A DNA stretch of 58,863 bases from Prevotella sp. (GTDB lineage: Bacteria; Bacteroidota; Bacteroidia; Bacteroidales; Bacteroidaceae), in the NCBI GenBank assembly GCA_017460515.1, contig JAFUAY010000026.1, positions 1 through 58,863 on the forward strand. The letters run 5' to 3'. Positions 1 through 7,456 of this stretch are shown one piece after another. The notes under the pieces are model-generated. The model saw only the letters and a program-made list of their open reading frames with translations. It did not search any database and had not been told where the DNA came from. The stretch's first letter is position 1. Each line of letters starts with the position of its first letter. Both the position numbers and the translations under genes were made by a program.

Positions 1-834
1 GATAGCGACTTTCGGGGTTACATTAAGAGGCAATGTTTCAAGAATTGTCCATTGGAAATTCTGCTCTGCATAATTGAGACCTTCATTCGCAATTATTTCC
101 ATGAGACGCTTATTGTTCCCATGTCCAGATTGCGCATACTCAGTCCATCGACCAAGAATTCCATTTTTAATACCAGGTTTCATGTCTTTGTATGTTACAC
201 CCACGTATTGCTTACCTGTTTTTTTGTCAAGTATCAAATACACACAATTAAGACTCTCAAGTTTTGATTTCCATTCTTTATCTTCTACGACCTTCTTTAG
301 TTGTGGAAATGTTAATATAACATCTTCATAACGAGAAAAGTATGGTATATCATCCCCTATGCTCATTTGTTCAATTCGTCTTACTTCTTTTGTTGTCTGC
401 CAGTTCTGCATCCATGACAAAGTTCCCTTTCCCCAATCTATAACAACCTTATCTTTCAGTGCTTCAAAGCCCTCTACCTCTTGAAGGTTGTACTCTGAAA
501 CACAATCACCAGTAGGCCTTTTGGGACCATCATTCCTGTAAACACCAATAAAACGGCATTCGCAAGACTCTTCTGCTAGAAAAACAACCAAATAATCAAC
601 ATCCTTCATTCTACTATCTGACTGTTCACTTTGCCATTCTTTGAACAGTTCGTAATTTGTACGATATAATTTATAGACAGAACCTTGATATTTATTGTAA
701 ATGTTGCTATCTGATTTGACATCATTACTGTGTCTTACTAGTTTAATCCGCTTTTCATCTGCTTTGTCAAAATCTGTATTTCTATTCCAACCTCGCAGCA
801 AGTTTTGGATACTGATAATACTATTCTTATCCAT
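1..834 (-). CDS. GIY-YIG nuclease-like protein (partial, C-terminus outside window)
   Basis: Reading the reverse strand from the ATG at 834-832 gives an open frame of 278 codons with no stop, running off the left edge, so the gene is truncated by the window. Residues about 198-278 look like a GIY-YIG endonuclease fold: CVYLILDKKTGKQYVGVT supplies the two short motifs on adjacent strands. It is followed by GRWTEYA, whose Arg fits the catalytic Arg of the family, and by a helix with NNKRLMEII. The first 190 residues are charged and unfamiliar; they contain VDYLVVFLAEE and a Cys pair (ESCECRF). It starts 15 bases after the stop of the upstream uncharacterised gene and is probably in its operon. 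GIY-YIG proteins cut DNA in repair, restriction and mobile elements; the substrate here is unknown. The family call is fairly sure, the role is not. Confidence 0.7.
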   Translation of the reverse strand, partial: MDKNSIISIQNLLRGWNRNTDFDKADEKRIKLVRHSNDVKSDSNIYNKYQGSVYKLYRTNYELFKEWQSEQSDSRMKDVDYLVVFLAEESCECRFIGVYRNDGPKRPTGDCVSEYNLQEVEGFEALKDKVVIDWGKGTLSWMQNWQTTKEVRRIEQMSIGDDIPYFSRYEDVILTFPQLKKVVEDKEWKSKLESLNCVYLILDKKTGKQYVGVTYKDMKPGIKNGILGRWTEYAQSGHGNNKRLMEIIANEGLNYAEQNFQWTILETLPLNVTPKVAI

Positions 835-849
835 AATATAAAGATTTAT

Positions 850-1899
850 TTAGTTTTTTCCTATTCCGTGTAATGATCCTAAAGCGAAAAATATCCATCT
901 TGGCAATATAACATTGCGGATATTGTATTTATACCATTCGTCAAAGGCTGATACTACTTTGAATTTATAGTTCGAGTCGATATGGAAAATACCTTTGAAG
1001 TCAGCAAGGACAAACGTCTCTTCTGGGCGGCTATGGGCATAGATTAGGAATTCATTGAATACCTTTTTCATATCACCAATGAAATCGCCCTTGTCTGGCA
1101 ATGGTATCTCATAGTATTTCTCGACTTTATAATCTGGAAGATTGTCTGCGAAGATGAAGTAGCACGGCTCTCCGTTCTCATCTTCTTCACATGCTTCACA
1201 ATCTCTGAAATATGTTAGAGTATTGTCATTAGTCAGTACCTCTTCTATCTCGTCATAGGTGAAGCGTTGCATTTTCTTTCGCAAGGAAGTGCCTTCAATA
1301 AACGTCGGAGCATCCATTGCAACGGAAGCTTTTTCGCCTATTTCGGCAAAAGACGGTCCACCTTGACAAAACGCATCTGCCGCCCAACTTACAATCATTG
1401 GATTAAACTCCTTAAACATCGTTGGATTAACATTGACGAATGCCGTACCCTCTTTATGAATGGCGCCACGACCTTCAAACAAAATGTCGCAGTTGTCACC
1501 AGCTAAACCAGGGTACTCGGCATCATTAAAGTATCTAACTAAAGATGTATAACCTTGATATGTGGCTACGTCACCAGTGAAAATTTCTCTGCCCACATCG
1601 TCTTTTAACTTAGTGTCGACACCTGCGAAGATGACTGGTACAGTGGATAAAAGCGTGTGAGCTAGTTGGTCATTTTTGTGATAAGGAACATAATCTTTAT
1701 CTTTTGTGATGAGCATCATAACATCGCCATCGAAATAGAAATCACCAAAGTAGGCATAGTCAAACTTACCCCATGGGTTAATGAATCGTACACGTCGGCT
1801 AAGCAATAACCTCTTAATGTCCTTGCGTTCCATGATGTCACGATAGTGGATACGGCACATGTCCTGTATTCCACGAAAGCTGAAATCTACTTTATCCAT
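850..1899 (-). CDS. Uncharacterised protein, possible YopX-like segment
   Basis: This 349-residue protein has no signal peptide or membrane segment. I do not recognise the whole protein. Residues about 95-150 (DDVGREIFTGDVATYQG, then a strand and a G-D pair) resemble the YopX fold common in phage and Bacteroidetes accessory genes, a weak match made by eye. The C-terminal 80 residues (NEFLIYAHSRPEETFVLADF, later NVILPRWIF) recall a domain seen in many Bacteroidetes hypothetical proteins, but the usual Gly-Cys-Gly core is not evident. A Cys/acidic patch (CEACEEDENGEPC) lies near residue 240. The ATG follows the stop of the WYL gene by 2 bases and the next gene follows 15 bases later, so it is the middle gene of a three-gene operon under probable WYL control. 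Confidence 0.6.
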   Translation of the reverse strand: MDKVDFSFRGIQDMCRIHYRDIMERKDIKRLLLSRRVRFINPWGKFDYAYFGDFYFDGDVMMLITKDKDYVPYHKNDQLAHTLLSTVPVIFAGVDTKLKDDVGREIFTGDVATYQGYTSLVRYFNDAEYPGLAGDNCDILFEGRGAIHKEGTAFVNVNPTMFKEFNPMIVSWAADAFCQGGPSFAEIGEKASVAMDAPTFIEGTSLRKKMQRFTYDEIEEVLTNDNTLTYFRDCEACEEDENGEPCYFIFADNLPDYKVEKYYEIPLPDKGDFIGDMKKVFNEFLIYAHSRPEETFVLADFKGIFHIDSNYKFKVVSAFDEWYKYNIRNVILPRWIFFALGSLHGIGKN

Positions 1900-1901
1900 A
1901 G

Positions 1902-2837
1902 CTATTTATTATATTTGTTCCACATTCTCTTTATCTTTCCAGCTATCTCCTTGCGGAGCCAGAGGGGTTCAAGCACTTCCATATCCTCGCCATTCCAAAG
2001 AATTTCTTGTTGGAAGTCAAACTCAGGACGGAGATTGAAAGTGAAGATGCTGTATTCTTCGTTGCGTTCTATCTCCTGCTGCGACTCGTGCATCTTCAGG
2101 TCGCGTATGTAATTTGCCTGTCCAGCAGAGACCTTCAATTTTACTGGCTGAATTTTGACAGACTGTTCTGCGATAATACCAAAGCAACCGTCAAAATATT
2201 CCGTAGCAGTCCAATACTTCGGCATCTCGAAGGTCTCTTCCGTTGTATGAATATTTTTGATGCGGTCAAGTGCATAGATGCGTGGCCCCAGCTCGTAGTA
2301 ATAAGGATCTGTGCTACGTGCCACCAAATACCATCGTTGGCGAAACAGTTTTACACAGTATGGCTGCACGTCGAAGTTGTTCTCCTCGTCCTTCCAATAG
2401 CTATGGTAGGTCATGTTAAGCACTCGATTTTCCTTCATAGCATCGATGATGGTTTGAAAGTACTGCTGTCCTGACGGCACATACTCCAGCAGGATGCGGT
2501 CTTTGATGCTCTGACTGTTTGCCAAGGCGTTACTGACGCAGAATGTGTTATAGAGCCACGAACGGAGGCCGTTCTTGCTGATGTCCTCGATATTGGAGAT
2601 ATAGTAGCGGTACTCACCACGATTCTCGTTGACGATGTTGATACCGAACATGTCCCAAATGACATAACGCCAGTTATCAAAGGTGCGTTTTGGAATTTCC
2701 ACACCTCTACTTATATCCGTATCACGAAGCCAACGTTTATTCAGTTCTTTGAATGAAATCTTTCCTGCCTTATAGATGGTCTCAATCACCCAAACGTATT
2801 TGGTTATAAGGCTTTGTCCTCGTTCATTATTAATCAT
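1902..2837 (-). CDS. WYL-domain transcriptional regulator
   Basis: A 311-residue protein with an N-terminal helix-turn-helix-like region (residues 1-70, ending PKRTFDNWRYVIWDMFGI) and a central WYL domain at about 130-205. The WYL signature is clear in VQPYCVKLFRQRWYLVARS, where the W-Y-L triplet follows the conserved Arg. A C-terminal extension of about 90 residues (LKVSAGQANYIRDL to LWLRKEIAGKIKRMW) matches the usual architecture of Bacteroidetes WYL regulators. Such proteins bind DNA, sense nucleic acid or nucleotide ligands, and often control defence or DNA-damage genes. It is the first gene of the operon, with two unfamiliar genes downstream. The start at 2837 is supported by a -7 element 19 bases upstream. 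Confidence 0.85.
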   Translation of the reverse strand: MINNERGQSLITKYVWVIETIYKAGKISFKELNKRWLRDTDISRGVEIPKRTFDNWRYVIWDMFGINIVNENRGEYRYYISNIEDISKNGLRSWLYNTFCVSNALANSQSIKDRILLEYVPSGQQYFQTIIDAMKENRVLNMTYHSYWKDEENNFDVQPYCVKLFRQRWYLVARSTDPYYYELGPRIYALDRIKNIHTTEETFEMPKYWTATEYFDGCFGIIAEQSVKIQPVKLKVSAGQANYIRDLKMHESQQEIERNEEYSIFTFNLRPEFDFQQEILWNGEDMEVLEPLWLRKEIAGKIKRMWNKYNK

Positions 2838-2855
2838 ATTGATTTAATTTTTCTG

Positions 2856-2863
2856 CAAAATTA
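2856..2863 (-). promoter_or_regulatory. -7 promoter element of the WYL operon
   Basis: On the minus strand TAATTTTG fits the Bacteroidetes -7 consensus TAnnTTTG, 18-19 bases before the WYL gene start. No TTTG is found at the ideal -33 distance. Confidence 0.55.
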
Positions 2864-3224
2864 CACTAAGGGTGCGCCAAACCGTAGCAGAGGTTAGAGG
2901 AAATCGTAGATTTTGTTAAAAACTCATCTACATTCAACCTTTAGGAACATCCAAGGTCCGGAATTGTTCATGAAGGCCATTTCTGCACATGGGGGTTGCA
3001 TCAGTTTCTCCATCGAATATTTTTATTAATTATTGGTCGGAATGATTACAAATATTTCCAACCGCAAAGATACTTCTTTTTCTCTCAATTGACAAAGCTT
3101 TATCCCACAAAATTAAGTTCTCTTTGCTGAAAAATGGTGTTTTCTCTTTTTTTGATCTGCAAGGACACCATTATGATGTTCCCCGTCAAGACATGAACAT
3201 TATCCGCAAACAAAAACACCATGT

Positions 3225-3259
3225 TTAGGCATCGTAATCAATAAGGTTACGATGCCTAA
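3225..3259. repeat. 13-bp inverted repeat
   Basis: The arms TTAGGCATCGTAA (3225-3237) and TTACGATGCCTAA (3247-3259) are perfectly complementary around a 9-base loop. No T-run follows closely, so a terminator role is doubtful. Confidence 0.75.
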
Positions 3260-3310
3260 CTCTATTGATTGCAATTAACAAATATGGTATATAGCAATGA
3301 TTGTTTTTAG

Positions 3311-3420
3311 TCTGAAAGAGTCAGAGTGAACGTCCGAAACACTCAGAGTGATCGACCGAAACACTCGGAGTGAACGACTGAAACACTCGGAGTGAACGAC
3401 TGAAACACTCGGAGTGAATC
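3311..3420. repeat. 22-bp tandem array, five units (array A)
   Basis: Five head-to-tail units at exact 22-base spacing; the GAGTG element falls at 3324, 3346, 3368, 3390 and 3412. The later units carry the interrupted palindrome CACTCGGAGTG. The first two units are more diverged, and the last three are nearly identical. There are no spacers and 22 is not a multiple of three, so this is neither a CRISPR array nor a coding repeat. Confidence 0.9.
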
Positions 3421-3440
3421 ATCAAAAAACAATGAATTCA

Positions 3441-3518
3441 AAAATGTCCCTCACGTGCCTCAAACCCTTTGTACATCGGCATTTGAGAGGGGTTATGTGA
3501 GTAAGTGAGGGACATTTT
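3441..3518. repeat. 14-bp inverted repeat with inner dyad
   Basis: AAAATGTCCCTCAC (3441-3454) pairs perfectly with GTGAGGGACATTTT (3505-3518). Between the arms, CCTCAAA and TTTGAGAGG can form a second stem, so the whole unit could fold into a long imperfect hairpin. It looks like a small mobile or REP-type intergenic element. Confidence 0.7.
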
Positions 3519-3782
3519 GAAAATTCTTTTATTTTCAGTCAACACAAATTATTTTACGGCAACGGCGAGAAAAAAATATAAAGTTACGAAAAAATGAGAG
3601 CAATGCAAAAGAAAAGTTCATTTTTCTTTCATTTCCGAGTGCTAAGTAAGTTCGGCGAAGCCAATGTTACGAATAAAAGCGAGAATAAGGGTGCAAAAGT
3701 GAAAAATCACCTAAAGGGTGATGGATTCGAAAGTTTTTTTAACTGTTTGTTACTTGGATTGGTGAAATATGGGAGGTAATAA

Positions 3783-3927
3783 AGTTATAACTTATAACTT
3801 TGGACATTAAGGGTTTTGAAATTGGAATAGGGATAGGATACTAAGTAGAAGAGGAAGAATCAGATAATAAAATTTCTCCTTCAAGTTTTTCAGAAATGTA
3901 AATGTCCAAAGTGAATAAGTTATAACT
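3783..3927. repeat. Long imperfect inverted repeat
   Basis: The left arm 3783-3808 (AGTTATAACTTATAACTTT then GGACATT) matches the reverse complement of the right arm 3901-3927 with a few changes. The loop is about 90 bases and AT-rich, without a gene. Terminal repeats of this kind would suit a short non-autonomous element, but I see no target-site duplication. Confidence 0.55.
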
Positions 3928-3949
3928 GAATAAGTTCCGCGGGTAGCGA

Positions 3950-3978
3950 AGCCAATTTCACGGGGAGCGAAATTGGCT
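3950..3978. repeat. 10-bp inverted repeat
   Basis: AGCCAATTTC (3950-3959) and GAAATTGGCT (3969-3978) are complementary around a 9-base GC-rich loop. A related GCGAAGCCAATGT lies near 3654, so the arm sequence recurs in this gap. Confidence 0.6.
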
Positions 3979-4105
3979 TTCGCTCCCTGCGTTCTTGGCT
4001 TTCGCTTAGGTGAAGTTTGGGCTGTTTGTCATCATTCTGGGTGAATAAGTTTAGGCAGAGAGAAATATTTTTGGGCGAAAAGAAATGTGTTTGCAGATAA
4101 TTTTG

Positions 4106-4113
4106 TAATTTTG
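4106..4113 (+). promoter_or_regulatory. -7 promoter element of glnN
   Basis: TAATTTTG matches the Bacteroidetes -7 consensus, 22 bases before the glnN ATG. No clear -33 TTTG is found at 19-21 bases upstream. Confidence 0.5.
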
Positions 4114-4135
4114 CACCCGCAAATCAACTTATAGG

Positions 4136-6340
4136 ATGGCAAACAATTTAAGATTTCAGGTAGTTGAAGAGGCGTTCAAGAAGAGCGCACTTGAAGTGGA
4201 AGCTCCCAGTGAGCGGCCTTCAGAATACTTTGGCAAGTATGTTTTCAACAGGGAAAAGATGTATAAATACCTGCCGAAGAATGTGTACGACAAGCTTATT
4301 GACGTGATTGACAACGGTGCCCGACTCGACAGAGGTATTGCCGACGCAGTGGCTGCCGGCATGAAGCAATGGGCTACGGAGATGGGCGTGACGCACTATA
4401 CCCACTGGTTCCAGCCGTTGACGGAGGGCACTGCCGAGAAGCACGACGCTTTCGTGGAGCACGACGGCAAGGGCGGCATGATGGAGAAGTTCAGCGGCAA
4501 GCTGCTCGTTCAGCAGGAGCCCGACGCATCGTCGTTCCCCAACGGTGGCATCCGTAACACATTCGAGGCTCGCGGCTATTCTGCCTGGGATCCCACATCG
4601 CCTGTGTTCATCATTGACGATACGCTCTGTATTCCTACCATATTTATCGCGTACACGGGCGAGGCGCTTGACTATAAGGCTCCGCTGCTGCGCGCCCTTC
4701 ATGCGGTAGGAAAGGCTGCTAAGGAGGTGTGCCAGTATTTCTACGACGACGTGACGAAGGTGCAGGTGAACCTGGGATGGGAACAGGAGTATTTCCTCGT
4801 CGACGAAGGACTCTATTCTGCCCGCCCCGACCTGGTGATGACGGGTCGCACGCTGATGGGTCATGAGAGTGCGAAGAACCAGCAGATGGATGACCACTAC
4901 TTCGGAACGATTCCCGATCGCGTACAGGCTTTCATGAAAGACCTTGAGATTCAGGCGCTGGAGCTGAGCATCCCCTGCAAGACACGCCATAACGAGGTGG
5001 CTCCCAACCAGTTTGAGCTGGCTCCGATCTTCGAAGAGTGCAACCTGGCTGTCGACCATAACATGCTGCTGATGTCGCTGATGAAGAAGGTGGCTCGCAA
5101 GCACGGATTCCGCGTATTGCTGCATGAGAAGCCCTTCGACGGCATCAACGGCAGCGGTAAGCACAACAACTGGTCGCTGACTGCCGAACACGCCTCGTCG
5201 AGCGAGCAGCGCTCTACCCTTCTCCACGCACCTGGCACGACGCCAGAAGAGAACCTGCGCTTCATCACTTTCATCGTGGAAACCCTGATGGCGGTGTATA
5301 AGCACAACGGATTGCTGAAAGCCAGTATCATGAGTGCTACCAACGCACACCGACTTGGTGGCAACGAGGCTCCTCCATCTATCATCTCATCGTTCCTGGG
5401 CACTCAGCTGTCGGAACTGCTCGACCAGATAGAAAGGGGCGAGAAGTCGGAGGTAAAGGGCAAGAAGAACATGGAGATTGACATCCCGCAGATTCCCGAC
5501 CTGATTGTCGACAATACCGACCGTAACCGTACGAGCCCCTTCGCCTTCACCGGCAACCGCTTCGAGTTCCGTGCTCCAGGTTCCAGCGTCAACTGTGCCT
5601 CGGCTATGATTGCGCTGAACTCAGCAATGGCTGAAGCGCTGCAGTCGTTCAAGGAGCGCGTGGATGCCCGTATCAACGCTGGCGAGAGCAAGATGACTGC
5701 CATCCTTGTCACGCTGAAGGAAGACATCAAGACCTGCAAGCCTGTGCGTTTCGACGGCAACGGCTATAGCGACGAATGGGTGAAAGAAGCTGCCCGCCGC
5801 GGACTTGACGTTGAAAAGTCGTGCCCCATCATCTTCGAACACTATCTTGACGAGTCGTCGGTGAAGATGTTTGAAAGCACAAAGGTGATGAACCGCAAGG
5901 AACTGGAAGCCCGCAACGAGGTGAAATGGGAGATGTATGTGAAGACCGTTCAGATAGAGGCGCGCGTATTAGGCGACCTGGCCATGAACCACATCATCCC
6001 TGTGTCGACCTACTATCAGAGCCAGCTCATCAAGAACGTGCAGGGCATGAAGAGCGTGTTTGCAGAAGACAAGGCACTGCGACTCTCTGCCCGCAACATG
6101 AAACTCATAGAAGAGATTGCCGAGCGTACAGAACGCATAGAGCAACTCGTAGAGGAACTGACAGATGCCCGACGCATAGCCAACCGCATCAGCGATATCC
6201 ATCAGCGCGCAATAGCCTATCACGACACTGTTTGTCCGAAGATGGATGCCATCCGCAAGGAGGTTGACCATCTGGAGATGATTGTCGAAGACGGGCTATG
6301 GACACTGCCAAAATATAGAGAACTGCTGTTTATCAGATAA
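4136..6340 (+). CDS. glnN: Glutamine synthetase type III
   Basis: Makes glutamine from glutamate, ammonium and ATP in the cytoplasm and is the main ammonium-assimilation enzyme in many Bacteroidales. The 734-residue length and the N-terminal region (YFGKYVFNREKMYKYLP, residues about 32-48) are those of type III enzymes, which form dodecamers and are much longer than GlnA. Visible catalytic-core motifs are NGSGKHNNWS near 338 and SPFAFTGNRFEFRAPG near 466. The C-terminus is long and helical (residues 600-720), as usual for GSIII. It is monocistronic, preceded by a -7 element and convergent with the next gene. A 376-codon antisense frame inside it is a shadow of its codon bias. Confidence 0.96.
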   Translation: MANNLRFQVVEEAFKKSALEVEAPSERPSEYFGKYVFNREKMYKYLPKNVYDKLIDVIDNGARLDRGIADAVAAGMKQWATEMGVTHYTHWFQPLTEGTAEKHDAFVEHDGKGGMMEKFSGKLLVQQEPDASSFPNGGIRNTFEARGYSAWDPTSPVFIIDDTLCIPTIFIAYTGEALDYKAPLLRALHAVGKAAKEVCQYFYDDVTKVQVNLGWEQEYFLVDEGLYSARPDLVMTGRTLMGHESAKNQQMDDHYFGTIPDRVQAFMKDLEIQALELSIPCKTRHNEVAPNQFELAPIFEECNLAVDHNMLLMSLMKKVARKHGFRVLLHEKPFDGINGSGKHNNWSLTAEHASSSEQRSTLLHAPGTTPEENLRFITFIVETLMAVYKHNGLLKASIMSATNAHRLGGNEAPPSIISSFLGTQLSELLDQIERGEKSEVKGKKNMEIDIPQIPDLIVDNTDRNRTSPFAFTGNRFEFRAPGSSVNCASAMIALNSAMAEALQSFKERVDARINAGESKMTAILVTLKEDIKTCKPVRFDGNGYSDEWVKEAARRGLDVEKSCPIIFEHYLDESSVKMFESTKVMNRKELEARNEVKWEMYVKTVQIEARVLGDLAMNHIIPVSTYYQSQLIKNVQGMKSVFAEDKALRLSARNMKLIEEIAERTERIEQLVEELTDARRIANRISDIHQRAIAYHDTVCPKMDAIRKEVDHLEMIVEDGLWTLPKYRELLFIR

Positions 6341-6375
6341 CAATTCAAGACAGCTACAACTATGGTCCGGTTATG

Positions 6376-6987
6376 CTATTTGCAGCGGCATTCTAGCACA
6401 CGTTGTTTACCTATATATCCCTCCAGATAATCTTCAACGGCAACCGGACCTACACCTACGGGCGTTCCTGTGAATAACAGGTCGCCCGTTTTCAGTGTGA
6501 AGAAGCGGGAGATATAGGCAATGAGCGAGTCGACGGAATAGAGCATATCGCCTGCAAAGCCCTCTTGCACCGTCTTGCCGTTCTTGTCTAAACGGAAATG
6601 GAGCGACTGCACATCACCCTCTACGGGAATCCAGTCGCCAATGATGGCACTACCGTCGAACCCCTTGCAAATGGTCCACGGAAGACCTTCACGACGGGCT
6701 TTCTGCTGCAAATCGCGAGCCGTAAAGTCGAGCCCCACCGTCACAGCGTCATAGTAGCGATGGGCAAAGCGCTCAGGGATAGCCTTACCCAGACGGCAGA
6801 TACGCACCACCAGCTCGCCTTCATAGTCGATACGTCCCATATCGTCAGGAATGAAGAACGGCTTGCGGTCTTTCAGCAATGCAGAATCGGCTTTCGTGAA
6901 AATCACGGGTTCGGCCGGGCGGTAAGCCTTTCCGTCCAGCTCTTCGGTATGCATGAGATAGTTCATGCCAACGGCAAATATTTTCAT
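6376..6987 (-). CDS. Fumarylacetoacetate hydrolase family protein
   Basis: A 203-residue enzyme of the FAH superfamily, metal-dependent hydrolases, decarboxylases and isomerases acting on 2-oxo or acylpyruvate compounds. The metal-binding acidic residues are visible in YEGELVVRI (about residues 68-76), with a further Asp in LDFTARDLQ; the C-terminal GDLLFTGTPVGVGPV is the family signature. It is short, like acylpyruvase-type members. I chose the ATG at 6987 because the N-terminal extension available upstream would overlap a -7 promoter element at 7009-7016 and lacks family resemblance. The gene is monocistronic, convergent with glnN and divergent from the STAS gene. The substrate cannot be told from sequence. 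Confidence 0.88.
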   Translation of the reverse strand: MKIFAVGMNYLMHTEELDGKAYRPAEPVIFTKADSALLKDRKPFFIPDDMGRIDYEGELVVRICRLGKAIPERFAHRYYDAVTVGLDFTARDLQQKARREGLPWTICKGFDGSAIIGDWIPVEGDVQSLHFRLDKNGKTVQEGFAGDMLYSVDSLIAYISRFFTLKTGDLLFTGTPVGVGPVAVEDYLEGYIGKQRVLECRCK

Positions 6988-7008
6988 AATAAATCCATTT
7001 TGAGAGTG

Positions 7009-7016
7009 CAAAGTTA
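7009..7016 (-). promoter_or_regulatory. -7 promoter element of the FAH-family gene
   Basis: On the minus strand TAACTTTG matches the -7 consensus, 21 bases before the chosen start codon. It argues against the longer frame that begins at 7131. Confidence 0.55.
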
Positions 7017-7078
7017 AGAAAAAATAATCTATCAAACAATTTCGACCTATTTTTTTCTTTTTATTTGAAAAAAAAACG

Positions 7079-7086
7079 TACCTTTG
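7079..7086 (+). promoter_or_regulatory. -7 promoter element of the STAS-RelA/SpoT pair
   Basis: TACCTTTG, the most common Bacteroidetes -7 form, lies 50 bases before the STAS start codon. This supports translation from 7137 rather than from the upstream ATG at 7065. Confidence 0.6.
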
Positions 7087-7136
7087 CAGGGTGTTATAAA
7101 TATTTGAACTATCAACAAATAAATATCTCATTAATT

Positions 7137-7442
7137 ATGATTGACATTAAAGAAATTAACGGAGGCATGGTTGCCACTATCGAAGGACGTCTGGACACCC
7201 CATCAGCTATCAAGGCTCAGCAGGAGATTGGTCCGCTGCTTGAGAATGCCGATAAGGTTATCACCCTTGACTGCAAGAACCTGGAATACATCAGCTCAAG
7301 CGGTCTTCGCCTGTTCCTCTCACTGAGAAAAGAGGCTTCGGCAAAGGGTGGAAAAGTAATCATCGAGAACATCAACGACGAAATCAAGAAGGTGTTCATG
7401 ATGACAGGCTTCCTCAATCTGTTTGAAATCAGAAACTCTTAA
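7137..7442 (+). CDS. STAS-domain protein (anti-sigma factor antagonist type)
   Basis: A 101-residue single STAS domain. It has the alternating strand-helix pattern, with ATIEGRLDT near residue 12 and CKNLEYISSSGLRLFL near 45-60; the Ser cluster there aligns with the serine phosphorylated by anti-sigma kinases in the SpoIIAA/RsbV family. No RsbW-type kinase, sigma-B-type factor or SpoIIE phosphatase is encoded nearby. It is followed after 14 bases by the RelA/SpoT-type gene, so the two are probably cotranscribed from the promoter at 7079. It may act in partner switching or as a scaffold; the partner is unknown. Confidence 0.85.
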   Translation: MIDIKEINGGMVATIEGRLDTPSAIKAQQEIGPLLENADKVITLDCKNLEYISSSGLRLFLSLRKEASAKGGKVIIENINDEIKKVFMMTGFLNLFEIRNS

Positions 7443-7456
7443 TACGCCAACCATAG

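Larger units (their letters stand above)
2838..4135. other. 1.3 kb gene-free region
   Basis: No convincing gene lies between the WYL regulator and glnN, which are divergent. The stretch is AT-rich and holds a 22-bp tandem array (3311-3420), inverted repeats at 3225-3259, 3441-3518, 3783-3927 and 3950-3978, and the glnN promoter near 4106. The 13-base core AAACACCATGTTT at 3214-3226 is the same as the core of the array at 22771-22880. A 61-codon frame at 3594-3779 has no family resemblance and is treated as chance. Confidence 0.7.

Noticed and set aside
1-2837. Complete restriction-modification system
   Set aside because: No methyltransferase or restriction subunit is visible; only a nuclease-like domain, a regulator and an unknown protein are present within the window.
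3594-3779. 61-codon open frame on the plus strand
   Set aside because: No family resemblance and no promoter; it lies in a repeat-rich AT-rich gap and looks like a chance frame.
2838-4135. tRNA or rRNA gene in the large gap
   Set aside because: No cloverleaf arms with a T-loop GTTCRA pattern or rRNA-like conserved blocks were seen here or in the other gaps.
4220-5350. 376-codon open frame antisense to glnN
   Set aside because: It lies wholly inside a clear glnN gene and its composition is the mirror of glnN codon bias.
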